Part shown: in pieces, positions 35,149-46,435 of the stretch
How positions within the stretch are numbered: position 1 is the stretch's first letter
Layout of the letters: each line of letters begins with the position of its first letter
Assembly (NCBI GenBank): GCA_028875185.1
Contig: JAPPFH010000142.1
Span: forward strand, 29,662 to 93,661
Reading direction: 5' to 3'
DNA from: Chloroflexota bacterium
GTDB lineage: Bacteria; Chloroflexota; Anaerolineae; Aggregatilineales; Phototrophicaceae
DNA length: 64,000 bases
Translations under genes and position numbers: made by a program
Notes under the pieces: model-generated
Database searches by the model: none
What the model saw: the letters and a program-made list of their open reading frames with translations, nothing else
Told to the model about the DNA's origin: nothing

Positions 35149-35227
35149 TAGGCGGCATGAGCGTACTTGTGAAAACGCGCGGTCATTTGCTCGGCGGCCA
35201 CCCAACCCTGTGGCGCTTCCTTTGCAG

Positions 35228-35256
35228 TTGACGTTACCCATTCCTCAAATTAAACT
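35228..35256 (+). promoter_or_regulatory. Promoter for the Nudix gene
   Basis: TTGACG (35228-35233) and TAAACT (35251-35256) are separated by 17 bp, 33 bp before the TTG start of the Nudix gene. Confidence 0.5.
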
Positions 35257-35289
35257 CAGTTGTGATCGCTGATCGACGAAGAGAAGCCC

Positions 35290-35772
35290 TTGACCCGCGC
35301 ATTCTCGCACTTGCTCCGCAGATTTCCCGTTCTGATGCGTATGCCCTACCAGTTGTACAGCCGTGTACAGCCGCGATTCACAATCGGTGTTGCCGCTGTT
35401 GTCTTCAATGTCGAAGGGCGGGTGTTATTGGTTGAGCATGCTTATCATCCACGCTTTCCTTGGGGACTGCCAGGTGGCTGGATTAATGCCGACGAAGAAC
35501 CGGCGGCCGCTATCCAGCGCGAATTGTGCGAGGAATTACAGCTGGACGCTCGCGCCTCGCGGGTCGTCCATGTTTCAAAGACCGCGCCGCGCCATATTGA
35601 CTTTGCTTTCCACTGCCATGCGCTAAAGCCTATCGGAAAGCTGAGCCACGAGCTGTTGGATTATCAGTGGGCGTCGGTTGAAGACTTGCCAGAACTCAAG
35701 CGCTTTCATCGTATAGCGATCGAATCAGCGGTTATGCTTGCCCGCGGGAGCCAAGAATGGCAGCGAGTCTAA
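35290..35772 (+). CDS. Nudix hydrolase
   Basis: The 160-residue protein has the Nudix box GWINADEEPAAAIQREL-C-EELQL, matching GX5EX7REUXEEX2U with Gln where Gly is common. Nudix enzymes cleave nucleoside diphosphates linked to another group; the substrate here is unknown. The start TTG lies near a weak GAGAAG. Its end overlaps the next gene by 16 bp, so the two are co-transcribed. Confidence 0.85.
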   Translation: MTRAFSHLLRRFPVLMRMPYQLYSRVQPRFTIGVAAVVFNVEGRVLLVEHAYHPRFPWGLPGGWINADEEPAAAIQRELCEELQLDARASRVVHVSKTAPRHIDFAFHCHALKPIGKLSHELLDYQWASVEDLPELKRFHRIAIESAVMLARGSQEWQRV

Positions 35773-37382
35773 ACGCTCGCCGCAGATCCGGCTTTCCCGT
35801 TCTCCGCGTGATATCGATCCTGCTGCTCGTGGCCGCCAGCGCATTGCTCGTTTATGAGTTGGTCGCCTTCAGCCAGCGCGAGCAGCAGCTTCCAGAGGGC
35901 GTCAGCGTCGCTGGTATAAACGTTGGCGGCTTAAGCGAGCGCGACGCTGTAGCTCGCTGGGAAAGAGCCTACGCCGAACCGATCATCATGCTCTACAGCG
36001 ACGGTGCCGCCGATCACCCGATTCAACTTCACCCGGATCAAGTGGGCTGGCGCATCAGCAGCGAACCGATGCTGGCGGCGGCTTTGGCTTCTGGCGAACA
36101 AGGCGGCGGGTTCTGGCGCCGCTTTATCGATTTCCTCTTAGGCGTCGAACAAACTGTCGCGGGCGATATTGCCCTGGTCGCCGATTATCAAGAGAATGCG
36201 CTCGAAGCCACCATGAGAGATATCGCCCGGCGCTACGACAAGCCCCCTGGCAAAGCGGTCTATGATCTTCAGACGCTGATGGTCCACGCTGGCGCCAGCG
36301 GCTACGCGCTTGATTTGAATGCCGCCATGTCCGCCGTCGATCATGCCTTGCGCTCCGCCAACGAGCGAACAGTCGCCCTGCCGGTTTCATCCGAGGGCAA
36401 CGAAAGCCCGGAATTGGGCGCGCTGCGCGATCTCATTATTGATTATCTTGATAGCGAGGGCTTCATATACGACGGTCTAGGCACGGTCGCTTCAGTTTAT
36501 ATTCAAGACCTCTTGACCGGCGCCGAGATTAACATTCTTGGCGATGTCGCATTCTCCGGCGCGAGCACCGTCAAACTACCCATCATGCTGGATTACTTCC
36601 GCTTCCTGCCTTTGGCGCCGACCGCCGACGAAGCCTGGCTAATGGCGAATTCCATGCTCTGCAGCAACAACGCGTCATCCAATTTGATCATGGAGATCAT
36701 TGGCCGCGGCGATATTTTCACTGGAATCAGAAGCGTTACTGAAACGATTCGGGCGGCCGGGCTCGGCAACACCTATATCTCCGCCCCGTTTTATCTTGGG
36801 GTCGAGGGGCAGCAACTCGGCTCAATCCAGGCGCCGCCCACATCGCCGAATCCAACCTTTGACACTGAACCGGACCCTTTCAATCAGACGACGGCTGAAG
36901 ACATTGGAACGCTGTTTAGCCTGATTTACGATTGCGCCGAATTCAATTCCGGATTGACCTTCGCCTTGCCGCCTGGCCAGATCGCCCAGCAAGAATGCCG
37001 CCAAGTCCTTGAGGTCGCCAGCGCCAATGATCTCGAACGGCTGCTTCAAGGCGGCATCCCGTCTTATGCCCGCATCGCGCATAAGAACGGCTGGATTTTT
37101 GATACCGTCGGCGATGCCGGCGTAGTCTACTCGCCCAATGGCCGCCATTACGTTATCTCTGTCTTTCTCTGGGAACGGGCAGAGTTTCAGGATTACGAAA
37201 AGCTCTGGCCCCTAATGGAGGAGATTTCACGAGCGACCTGGAATTTCTTCAACCCAGAAGATGCGCTGCTGCAACCGCGTACAGATCTGCCCCCGACCGC
37301 GCTGGAGTGCGAGGGAAATTACCTGCCACCGGGTCCCGGCGATGTAAATCTCGACGACATCAACAGCTGGAAGCGGAATTGA
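35757..37382 (+). CDS. Membrane-anchored beta-lactamase-like serine hydrolase with VanW/YoaR-type N-terminal domain
   Basis: The 541-residue protein has an N-terminal membrane helix (residues about 16-38). A domain starting LPEGVSVAGINVGGLSERDAV, typical of peptidoglycan-binding YoaR/VanW-type modules, follows. The C-terminal penicillin-binding/beta-lactamase class A fold has SxxK as STVK, SNN in place of SDN, and KNG in place of KTG. It may act on peptidoglycan or beta-lactams in the cell envelope. Resistance cannot be inferred from sequence alone. Confidence 0.75.
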   Translation: MAASLNARRRSGFPVLRVISILLLVAASALLVYELVAFSQREQQLPEGVSVAGINVGGLSERDAVARWERAYAEPIIMLYSDGAADHPIQLHPDQVGWRISSEPMLAAALASGEQGGGFWRRFIDFLLGVEQTVAGDIALVADYQENALEATMRDIARRYDKPPGKAVYDLQTLMVHAGASGYALDLNAAMSAVDHALRSANERTVALPVSSEGNESPELGALRDLIIDYLDSEGFIYDGLGTVASVYIQDLLTGAEINILGDVAFSGASTVKLPIMLDYFRFLPLAPTADEAWLMANSMLCSNNASSNLIMEIIGRGDIFTGIRSVTETIRAAGLGNTYISAPFYLGVEGQQLGSIQAPPTSPNPTFDTEPDPFNQTTAEDIGTLFSLIYDCAEFNSGLTFALPPGQIAQQECRQVLEVASANDLERLLQGGIPSYARIAHKNGWIFDTVGDAGVVYSPNGRHYVISVFLWERAEFQDYEKLWPLMEEISRATWNFFNPEDALLQPRTDLPPTALECEGNYLPPGPGDVNLDDINSWKRN

Positions 37383-37439
37383 GCGTAGGCCAGGTCACAG
37401 GCTTTTGGCGCCGCATCGCCATAAGGGATTCCGCAACGG

Positions 37440-37772
37440 TCAATAGCTCCCCACCGCTTCCGCTTGCGATTCATAAATGCGGAACAACTCATCCAATCCA
37501 GACATTTCCAACGCTTCGCGCACGCGATCAGACGGCTGCGCCAGGCGCAAATCCCCGTTAGCGCGTCGGACCCGTTTCAGCGCGCTCAACATCTCCCATA
37601 ATCCGTCCTGTCCCATGCTCTCCACGCGCTGCAAATCGAGCACGAGCTTGCGTCCGCCGGCGTCGATCTCATACGAAAGAAAAGACCCGAGCTGCTCGGC
37701 GCTAACACTGTCCACGCGACCGCCGGCCTCAATGACCAAGATACTGCCGCGGCTGGAACGCTCTATCCGCAT
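37440..37772 (-). CDS. STAS-domain protein (anti-sigma factor antagonist-like)
   Basis: The 110-residue protein has the STAS fold: GRVDSVSAEQLGSFL, KLVLDLQRVESMGQDGLWEML and LRLAQPSDRVREAL. In SpoIIAA-type antagonists the motif D-S-S-G holds the Ser phosphorylated by the anti-sigma kinase; here it reads G-Q-D-G, with Asp at that position. It may be locked in a phospho-like state or serve a different role. The ATG at 37772 has GGGAG seven bases upstream; earlier in-frame starts exist at 37778 and 37805. Confidence 0.7.
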   Translation of the reverse strand: MRIERSSRGSILVIEAGGRVDSVSAEQLGSFLSYEIDAGGRKLVLDLQRVESMGQDGLWEMLSALKRVRRANGDLRLAQPSDRVREALEMSGLDELFRIYESQAEAVGSY

Positions 37773-37889
37773 CCGCATACTCCCTTTCGCGCAGCCATGA
37801 TACAATGACGCGTATTCCTGCGCCGGCTACATCGCAAATGGCGCGCAAGCGCAACAATCAAGGCGCATCTTGTCGGTGACGAGTCAAAC

Positions 37890-38171
37890 ATGGACTGGAA
37901 TTACACCGGGCTAATCAGCATCATCGTGATGTTTCTTTTCATCATGATTCAACGCACCAATCCGAAACGGCGACGTCTGTCTTTCGCGTTCGTCGTTCTC
38001 TGCCTGCTTGTCATTCGGCATTACACGACGCTCAAGAATGATTTTCATGAGGAAACGCTAATCGCATTCATCCTTGGCGTGGTGTTGAGCGGCGTATTCT
38101 GGCTGCTAATCGGCCGCTACAATCCGGTCGCAAGTGATGACGAAATCCGGGTCATGGGCATGGACGATTGA
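37890..38171 (+). CDS. Small membrane protein of unknown function
   Basis: The 93-residue protein has three hydrophobic segments (about 6-22, 30-46 and 58-76) and an acidic C-terminus. The basic KRRR after the first helix suggests a cytoplasmic loop. No family is recognised and the ribosome binding site is weak. Confidence 0.5.
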   Translation: MDWNYTGLISIIVMFLFIMIQRTNPKRRRLSFAFVVLCLLVIRHYTTLKNDFHEETLIAFILGVVLSGVFWLLIGRYNPVASDDEIRVMGMDD

Positions 38172-38185
38172 AAGCGCTGGGCGCA

Positions 38186-39238
38186 TCAACCCACAAAGTT
38201 GATTGGGATGACATCAGCGCCCTGGAGCATTGCAACACTAATGCGCGCCGCCACAACTTCCGACAGCTGGCGGAATGCGCGCCCCGCTTCCGATTTGCCG
38301 CTATGAATTGCGACCGGCCGGCCATAATCACCGCCTTCGCGCACATTGGCGGACAAAGGAATCCGGCCCAAGAAGGGAAAGCCTCGGCTCTCGGCGAACT
38401 TTTCGCCACCGCCGCTGCCGAAAAAAGCGCCCGACATATTTTCGACGACACCGAGGACCGGGACTTGCAACTGCTCAAACATAGCGGCCGCGCGAATCGC
38501 ATCAGAAACGGCGACATTCTGCGGCTGCGTGACGATGACGCTGCCAGTGAGCGGGAATGATTGCGCCAGCGACAAAGGCGCATCGCCCGTGCCCGGCGGC
38601 AGATCGACAATCATGTAATCGAGGCGTCCCCACTCCACATCGGTGAAGAATTGCCTTATCGCGCTGTGCAGCATCGGTCCGCGCATAATCATCGGCTTGT
38701 CCGGCGTCGTTAAGAATCCGGTGCTGATTAGCCTGACGCCATAAACATCAAGCGGCTGCATTTTGTCATTGACCACTTTGGGGCGGCCACTGCCCAGACC
38801 GAACATTTGCGGGATATTGGGATTGAGAATGTCGGCATCGATTAGACCGACGCTGGCGCCAGCCTCAGCCAAGCAAACTGCCAGATTGGTCGCCACCGTG
38901 CTCTTGCCTACCCCGCCCTTGCCGCTGGCGATCGCCACGATGCTATTCATCGGCACATCGAGCCGGCCGTGAATGCGGCGGTCGGTCGGCACTTGCGCGT
39001 CCCAGTTGATTCGGATCGCCTCAACACCTGCGACTTTGCCAACCAGCGCGTCTTCGCATCGTTCGATGAAGACATCCTTTAGGGGGCAAGCGGGGGTCGT
39101 CAACACGATAGTGAATTCGGCGACCCGGTCAGCTACCTTTAGATCTCGCACCATGTCGAGCGAGACGATATCGCGATTGAGCTCTGGCTCGATGACCTTG
39201 CCCAGCGCCGCCATCACTTGCTCGTTGATGCTGCTCAT
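38186..39238 (-). CDS. Mrp/ApbC P-loop Fe-S cluster carrier-like ATPase
   Basis: The 350-residue protein has an N-terminal MIP18/DUF59 domain (VIEPELNRDIVSLDMV, TTPACPLKD) and an Mrp ATPase domain with the deviant Walker A SGKGGVGKST. Family members deliver Fe-S clusters. The CxxC often found after ENMS is absent: the sequence runs ENMSGAFFGSGGGEKFAES, a shorter loop than usual. Only the NTPase can therefore be claimed. The ATG at 39238 fits family N-termini; the frame is open to 39283. Confidence 0.82.
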   Translation of the reverse strand: MSSINEQVMAALGKVIEPELNRDIVSLDMVRDLKVADRVAEFTIVLTTPACPLKDVFIERCEDALVGKVAGVEAIRINWDAQVPTDRRIHGRLDVPMNSIVAIASGKGGVGKSTVATNLAVCLAEAGASVGLIDADILNPNIPQMFGLGSGRPKVVNDKMQPLDVYGVRLISTGFLTTPDKPMIMRGPMLHSAIRQFFTDVEWGRLDYMIVDLPPGTGDAPLSLAQSFPLTGSVIVTQPQNVAVSDAIRAAAMFEQLQVPVLGVVENMSGAFFGSGGGEKFAESRGFPFLGRIPLSANVREGGDYGRPVAIHSGKSEAGRAFRQLSEVVAARISVAMLQGADVIPINFVG

Positions 39239-39343
39239 GCCTTGCCTCGATCCACTCCAGCGAGAATAACACCAATATATCACTTATTAGAGAATTGGGT
39301 AGCGGACATGGGATGTCTGTACGATCGGCTGATATTGCGGGGA

Positions 39344-39512
39344 GTGGTGAATTTCATTGATAACGCGACAAACCCCCATCCCCCGGCCCCTTGCCCCCAC
39401 AAGGAGGGAAGGGGAGTTTTTCAAGGAATAACGGGCTTTTGAAGTCCCTCCCTCATTTTGGGGGAGGGATATAGGGTGGGGGAAACGAGGGATATATCAA
39501 CACATTCACCAC
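39344..39512. mobile_element. MITE-like inverted-repeat element
   Basis: The 169-bp element starts GTGGTGAAT (39344-39352) and ends ATTCACCAC (39504-39512), with further imperfect complementarity inward (TTGATA, CCCCCATCCCC and so on). No ORF is inside. Its right arm (39452-39512) recurs in inverted orientation at 63886-63946 with one mismatch in 61 bases. The flanks 39284-39343 and 39513-39609 show no gene. Confidence 0.65.
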
Positions 39513-39609
39513 ACCCTTTGCGTGCCGCTTGTTGCATCCCGCAAGTCAGTGGTATCATGGCTGCAAATAGAGCCTAAGCGGAGTCGCTTCGTAGGCAAAG
39601 ATTGACGCC

Positions 39610-40056
39610 ATGCAAGCCAATCAAGAATTGCAACCCACAGCCATGTCGGAACCAGCGCAAGATACCAACATTAGCGTCAAGAAAGCCTTGCAGGACAATC
39701 TGACGCTTTTTGTACAGTTGATCGGGCTGGGCGTGGCGCTCTGGGGACCGCTGATCGTGATAATGATATGGATGTCGGGCAATTTCACTGACATTCGTTC
39801 AGACATCGCTAATTTGGACAGCAAGCTAACGGGACAGATTCAAGAACTGGACACGCGGCTGACTGGTCAGATTCAGGAATTGGACACGCGGCTGACTGGT
39901 CAGATTCAGGTATTGGACACGCGGCTGAGCAATCATATTCAAGCGCTCGACAACAAAATCAATGCCATTGGCGATATGACGGTCATCGCGTTTACGGACG
40001 GCGAAATAAGCAGTGACGAACTCGTCGCCGTCTGGGAGCGAGCGAGCGCGCCTTAG
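39610..40056 (+). CDS. Single-pass membrane protein with 11-residue coiled-coil repeats
   Basis: The 148-residue protein has a membrane helix (about 33-55) and a repeat of 11 residues, LTGQIQELDTR, present in three close copies and a divergent fourth. These form a right-handed or hendecad coiled coil. The C-terminal 25 residues are acidic. At DNA level the repeats are 33-bp tandem copies. It lies next to the MITE-like element. Function is unknown; the topology resembles small membrane-tethered coiled-coil adaptors. Confidence 0.55.
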   Translation: MQANQELQPTAMSEPAQDTNISVKKALQDNLTLFVQLIGLGVALWGPLIVIMIWMSGNFTDIRSDIANLDSKLTGQIQELDTRLTGQIQELDTRLTGQIQVLDTRLSNHIQALDNKINAIGDMTVIAFTDGEISSDELVAVWERASAP

Positions 40057-40106
40057 CGTCTCAAATTGCGATACTGAGGGAAACCGCAGATCCTGAATGC
40101 GCGCAA

Positions 40107-40928
40107 TTAACCGCGCTTGGCGGCTCGTTTGGCTTTGCGCTCCAGAGCCTTGCGCCGGCGCTCTTCACGCTTGGCGTCGTCTTCCGACCAGGGTGTGGCG
40201 CCTTCGGCCGCGGGCGCCGATGCGGCAGGCGCCTCCGCCTCGGCTGGCGCCGCAACCGCCGCCGGCGCTTCCGCTGCTGGCGCGCTGCTAGAGCTTCGAG
40301 CGCTGGCCGCGCCGCGCCGCGCTTCCTTCGCCGCGTCCTTGTGCTCCCAAGTGCCGCGCGCGAGCATCTCTTCGTAGGCGCGCGTCGGCGCGATGCCGCG
40401 CCAATATGAGTTGGGCTTGGACAAGCGCTCTTTATCATGGATGTGATGCGTCGTGCGGTCGTAGCTCGCCAACTCGTAATCATGGTCCATTTTGATCGCG
40501 TCAAAGGGGCAATACTCGGCGCAGTATCCGCAGTTCATGCAGATATCTATGTCGATGAAAAAGGCTTCGGGTTCGGGAACCGGACGCCCGGTGTTGGGGT
40601 CGTTGCCGCGCACGATCCAGATGCACTGTGGCGGGCAAACTTTGGCGCAGATGCCGCAACTGGTGCACCAATCTTTCCCGGCTCGCGTCGGATGATCCTC
40701 GTCTTCCACGATGAGAAAGGGCACAAAGCGGAAACGTTCTGGCACCGCCACCTTTTCATCAGGATACTGAACAGTTATCACACCCTTCGTCTTCGTTCCC
40801 TGCCGGATGCCAAAATTGTCGGTCGAATGATGATATTTGCGGAAGCCATAACGAATATCGTCGACATAGGAGTCAACAAAATGTCGCAAGGTCAGCAGCA
40901 AGCCCTTTGCCAAACCCGTTCCGTACAT
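40107..40928 (-). CDS. nuoI: NADH-quinone oxidoreductase subunit I with basic C-terminal tail
   Basis: The protein carries two 4Fe-4S motifs, CTSCGICAKVCP and CMNCGYCAEYCP, as in NuoI of complex I. The N-terminal part (GLLLTLRHF) contacts the membrane arm. The core ends near residue 195; an Ala/Pro/Glu linker and a Lys/Arg-rich tail (TPWSEDDAKREERRRKALER...) follow, making 273 residues instead of about 180. The NuoB gene in the same cluster has a matching tail. It is the last gene of iscX-nuoB-nuoCD-nuoI. Confidence 0.9.
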   Translation of the reverse strand: MYGTGLAKGLLLTLRHFVDSYVDDIRYGFRKYHHSTDNFGIRQGTKTKGVITVQYPDEKVAVPERFRFVPFLIVEDEDHPTRAGKDWCTSCGICAKVCPPQCIWIVRGNDPNTGRPVPEPEAFFIDIDICMNCGYCAEYCPFDAIKMDHDYELASYDRTTHHIHDKERLSKPNSYWRGIAPTRAYEEMLARGTWEHKDAAKEARRGAASARSSSSAPAAEAPAAVAAPAEAEAPAASAPAAEGATPWSEDDAKREERRRKALERKAKRAAKRG

Positions 40929-40976
40929 GCCGTCTCCTCAATAGACTCCGTATCGCCGCATTCGCCTAGCGATCAG

Positions 40977-42857
<1,881 letters not shown>

Positions 42858-42863
42858 GAAGGC

Positions 42864-43742
42864 TTATTCCTCTTCCGCCACCGCAGCGCGGCGCGTCGCC
42901 CGCAGCGCCTTGCGCGCCAATGCTCGCAGGCGTCGCTTTTCGCGTATTTCTTCGGCTTCCGCCCAGGGCGCGGCGCCGGTGGGCAAGACGAAACTCAGGG
43001 CGTTCTCATTGATGGGCGCCGCGTCCGCTTCCGCGGTCGTATCAACTGTGACCTTAGCGGCTACTAATGGCGTCGCCGCTGGCAACTCCCGAGAGCCTAT
43101 GCTCGGCGCATCAACCGCGGCCGCTTCCGCCTGCCGCCGAATCATATCCATCTGGCGTGGATCAATAATGTCGGGACCCAAGACCGGCACCGGTGTCGGC
43201 TCCGCTGTTGATACGCCGTACCAAGGCACATCGTCGCCGTTGGCGATGCTCTGGCCATCAATCTTGCGCTGCAAGGCGATCATGCCATAGAGCAGCGCTT
43301 GTGGCGTCGGCGGGCAACCAGGCACGTAAACATCGACCGGCAAATATTTGTCCATGCCAGAGACGACATTGTATCCCTCTTTGAATGGACCGCCGCCGCT
43401 CGCGCAAGCGCCCATCGCCAGCACATACTTTGGCTCCGGCATTTGGTTATACAAGCGCACTATCGGCACGACCATTTTCTTGGTAACCGTTCCCGAGACG
43501 ATCATCAAATCCGCCTGACGCGGCGTCGCCCGCATCACTTCGAAACCGAAGCGCGAGAAATCGAAACGCGAGGCGGCGGTGGCGATCATCTCAATCGCGC
43601 AGCAAGCCAAACCGAAAAGCATCGGCCACATGGAATTGCGCCGCCCCCAGTTATAAAGCTGGCTGAGGCTGGTAATGGCGATGTTATTCTCCAACTCAGC
43701 CGGAACGGGAAACTCGCTTTGATTCAACTCTTGTAGGTTCAT
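42864..43742 (-). CDS. nuoB: NADH-quinone oxidoreductase subunit B with C-terminal extension
   Basis: The N-terminal 170 residues are NuoB with the N2 cluster ligands [16 protein letters not shown] and VPGCPPTP. About 110 further residues form a Pro/Ala linker and a basic tail ([20 protein letters not shown]...). This tail resembles the one on NuoI in the same operon. NuoB without such a tail is usually about 160-200 residues. Confidence 0.92.
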   Translation of the reverse strand: MNLQELNQSEFPVPAELENNIAITSLSQLYNWGRRNSMWPMLFGLACCAIEMIATAASRFDFSRFGFEVMRATPRQADLMIVSGTVTKKMVVPIVRLYNQMPEPKYVLAMGACASGGGPFKEGYNVVSGMDKYLPVDVYVPGCPPTPQALLYGMIALQRKIDGQSIANGDDVPWYGVSTAEPTPVPVLGPDIIDPRQMDMIRRQAEAAAVDAPSIGSRELPAATPLVAAKVTVDTTAEADAAPINENALSFVLPTGAAPWAEAEEIREKRRLRALARKALRATRRAAVAEEE

Positions 43743-43748
43743 GTCGCT

Positions 43749-43961
43749 CTAAGCGCCGATCTCCTCATACCAGTCGCGAAGAATCTCTTTGAGTATAGCA
43801 TCATTGACCAACTCCGGATCATCAGCGAAAGCGGGCAAACTCGAAATTAGACCGCCTAATTCATCCAGACCAACGTTGTCCAAGTTAATATCCGGATAGG
43901 CTGTCATCAACGCCAAAACAATCTCGTAGGTGGCGTCCCAATACAGTGAATGCCCCATCAT
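43749..43961 (-). CDS. iscX: IscX-like Fe-S cluster assembly protein
   Basis: The 70-residue acidic protein matches IscX (YfhJ): LYWDATYEIVLALMTAYPD, the central Leu/Phe residues, FADDPEL and the C-terminal ILRDWYEE. IscX binds IscS and iron. Placed first in the cluster, 6 bp before nuoB, it may support cluster insertion into the complex I subunits encoded downstream. Tandem ATG codons leave the start uncertain by one residue. Confidence 0.8.
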   Translation of the reverse strand: MMGHSLYWDATYEIVLALMTAYPDINLDNVGLDELGGLISSLPAFADDPELVNDAILKEILRDWYEEIGA

Positions 43962-44085
43962 GGATAACGCATGATTTCACTGACCGAGTTAACTTCTTTG
44001 CCTATCAAAGTTCTCGTTTACGTTGCGCCAACAGATTAACCAACACTCGATCCCAACATGCGCCAGGTTAAACCGCAACGATGTA

Positions 44086-44114
44086 AGTATAGGTTCGCGC
44101 CAAGAGATTGTCAA
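44086..44114 (-). promoter_or_regulatory. Consensus promoter of the iscX-nuo cluster
   Basis: TTGACA (44114-44109) and TATACT (44091-44086) are spaced by 17 bp on the minus strand, a near-perfect sigma70 promoter. The leader to iscX is about 120 nt. No riboregulator was seen in it. Confidence 0.75.
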
Positions 44115-44142
44115 GAATTTCACAAAGTCGATTGCGTCCGCT

Positions 44143-45084
44143 TTATTCCACCTGGAGCGCCGTCGCGCCGGCCATGTCCACCTTGGTATGGCGCGCGCTG
44201 CTGTTCATCTCGGCTTGACGGTAGACCCGATTCATTTCCGCCGCGACAGTCTCGGCGGTCCGCGTGGAATCGCACAAAGCGCAAAGCGTCGGACCCGCGC
44301 CGCCGATGTAAACGGCAATGGCGCCCGCCCGCTTTGCCGCAGTTCGGACTTCCCTCAAGTATGGAACCAAACAAGCGCGAGCCGGCTCAACCACCTTGTC
44401 GCCCTCCATAGCGGCGCCCAATGCTTCCAGGTCGCCCCGATGCAGCGCGTCAACCAATTGAGCGACCTTGCCCGTCTGATGAATCATTTGTTTGAGCGAT
44501 ACATCCACGGGCAGAATCGCGCGCGCCTCGTTGGTCGGCACCGGATAATCTGGCGTGACCAATGCAAGGTGGAATCGCTCCGGCGCCGGCAAGGCGCGGA
44601 TGGCGTCGACGGTGATGCCGGCGACCAGTACAATGCCGCCCAGCAGGCATGGCGCGACGTTGTCCGCATGGTAGCCGCTGACGAGCGCCTCCCCCTCTAG
44701 GCAAAAGGGCAATAATTCCTCACGCTTGAAAACATCGCCCGCCAAGGCATTAAGCGCCATTACCGCCGCAACAGCGCTGGCGGCGCTGCTCCCCAGCCCG
44801 CTGGAAAGCGGCAAACCTTTGACGAGCTTGATCTTGAGCCCGCGTTTCTCGCCGATGTGATCCAGATAGGCGCGCGCCGCAACCGACGCGACATTTCGCT
44901 CCGGCTCGCGCGGGAGCTGACCGCCATCGCCCTGAATGTCTGTGATGACAATCTCCGGCGAATCATGGAATTCGACAATGGCGCGATCACCTATGCCTTG
45001 CAGCGCCAGCCCAAGGATGTCAAAGCCAACGCCCAGATTGGCGACGGTCGCCGGGGCGAAGGCTTCTGCTCTGGAAAATGCCAT
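44143..45084 (-). CDS. thrB: Homoserine kinase
   Basis: This 313-residue GHMP kinase phosphorylates homoserine. Motifs are APATVANLGVGFDILGLAL, GLPLSSGLGSSAASAVAAV for ATP binding, and YIGGAGPTLCAL. It is divergent from threonine synthase with 48 bp between starts, so the two likely share a control region. It acts before threonine synthase in the aspartate-family pathway. Confidence 0.95.
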   Translation of the reverse strand: MAFSRAEAFAPATVANLGVGFDILGLALQGIGDRAIVEFHDSPEIVITDIQGDGGQLPREPERNVASVAARAYLDHIGEKRGLKIKLVKGLPLSSGLGSSAASAVAAVMALNALAGDVFKREELLPFCLEGEALVSGYHADNVAPCLLGGIVLVAGITVDAIRALPAPERFHLALVTPDYPVPTNEARAILPVDVSLKQMIHQTGKVAQLVDALHRGDLEALGAAMEGDKVVEPARACLVPYLREVRTAAKRAGAIAVYIGGAGPTLCALCDSTRTAETVAAEMNRVYRQAEMNSSARHTKVDMAGATALQVE

Positions 45085-45132
45085 CGAGGGTGGGTATCCT
45101 TGCCGCGAACGCGCCGGCGCGAGGTGGAGATT

Positions 45133-46422
45133 ATGCCCAGCAGTCTACAATGTATCGATTGCGCGCAACAATACCCAATTCAGCGCCAGATTTATGCCTG
45201 CGAATCCTGCGGCGGCTTACTGGATGTCCGGCATGATATTGACAGGCCGCGCGCCGATATCAGCGCCGCCCTATTTGACGAGCGGCTCGGCGCCCTGGAC
45301 GCCCCATACAACAGTGGCGTTTGGCGGTTTAAGGAGCTCATATATCCTGGCATTGACGACAGCTCAATAGTCAGCCGGATGGAAGGCAATACAAATCTCT
45401 ATGAACTGCCACGAGTCGCGGCTTATGCTGGCATCGACTCGCTCTTCCTGAAGCACGAAGGCGAAAACCCCACCGGTTCATTCAAAGATCGCGGCATGAC
45501 AACGGGCGTCACGCAAGCGCGCATACTAGGGATGACGCGCGTCGCCTGCGCTTCCACCGGCAATACCTCGGCATCAATGGCATCTTACGCCGCGCGCGCC
45601 GGCATGCAGGGGATCATATTCTTGCAAAACCAGCAAATTGCGCTGGGCAAGCTGGCGCAAGGCATCGCTTTCGGCGCAACCTGTCTGCAAATCGATGCCG
45701 ATTTCGATCGAAACATGGAACTCGCGCGCCTCATTTCAGAAAAGCTCGGCATCTATTTGCTCAATTCGATCAATCCCTTTCGCCTCGAAGGCCAGAAGTC
45801 CATCATGTTTGAAGCGCTGCAGCAGCTTCGCTGGCAGACGCCGGATTGGATCGTCGTGCCCGGCGGCAATCTGGGCAACAGCTCCGCTTTTGGCAAGGGT
45901 TTGCTGGAAATGCTCCAGGTCGGTTTGATCGATCGCTTGCCCCGATTGGCCATTATCCAGGCGGAAGGCGCCAATCCCTTGTATCGCCATTTTCGCGGCG
46001 GATTCCGCCAGTTTGAAGCGGTCAAAGCCGAGACAATCGCCAGCGCCATCAAGATCGGCAACCCAGTCAATTTACAGAAGGCGATCCGCGCGCTGGAGTG
46101 GACCAGCGGACTTGTCGAAGAGGTTAGCGATCAACAGATTATGGACGCCAAAGCGGTCGTTGATGGCGTCGGCATCGGCTGCGAGCCGGCCTCGGCCTGC
46201 TCAGTCGCTGGAACCAAGAAGCTCGTCGAGCGCGGCTTAATCAAGCGCGGCGACACCGTGCTTGGCGTTTTAACGGGCCATGTACTCAAAGACCCGGAAG
46301 CGACCATCGGCTATCATGCGGGCAAGCTGCCCCGGCTGCAACCGCGCTACGCCAATAAAATGCTGCAAGTCGATGACAACCTGGACGAAATTATCCGCGT
46401 CTTGGGCGAGAGGGCGCCGTAG
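45133..46422 (+). CDS. thrC: Threonine synthase
   Basis: This PLP enzyme of 429 residues converts phosphohomoserine to threonine. It has an N-terminal zinc-ribbon-like pair (CIDC, then CESCGG), and GENPTGSFKDRGM with the Schiff-base Lys. GNTSASMASYAARAG and the GGNLGNSSAF phosphate loop follow. The ATG at 45133 has GGAG upstream; the frame is open earlier but would overlap thrB. It pairs functionally with the divergent thrB. Confidence 0.95.
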   Translation: MPSSLQCIDCAQQYPIQRQIYACESCGGLLDVRHDIDRPRADISAALFDERLGALDAPYNSGVWRFKELIYPGIDDSSIVSRMEGNTNLYELPRVAAYAGIDSLFLKHEGENPTGSFKDRGMTTGVTQARILGMTRVACASTGNTSASMASYAARAGMQGIIFLQNQQIALGKLAQGIAFGATCLQIDADFDRNMELARLISEKLGIYLLNSINPFRLEGQKSIMFEALQQLRWQTPDWIVVPGGNLGNSSAFGKGLLEMLQVGLIDRLPRLAIIQAEGANPLYRHFRGGFRQFEAVKAETIASAIKIGNPVNLQKAIRALEWTSGLVEEVSDQQIMDAKAVVDGVGIGCEPASACSVAGTKKLVERGLIKRGDTVLGVLTGHVLKDPEATIGYHAGKLPRLQPRYANKMLQVDDNLDEIIRVLGERAP

Positions 46423-46435
46423 GCTCGCGCCTCCC

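Noticed and set aside
35757-37382. Antibiotic-resistance beta-lactamase
   Set aside because: The SDN and KTG motifs are altered and a peptidoglycan-type domain precedes the fold, so a cell-wall role is at least as likely.
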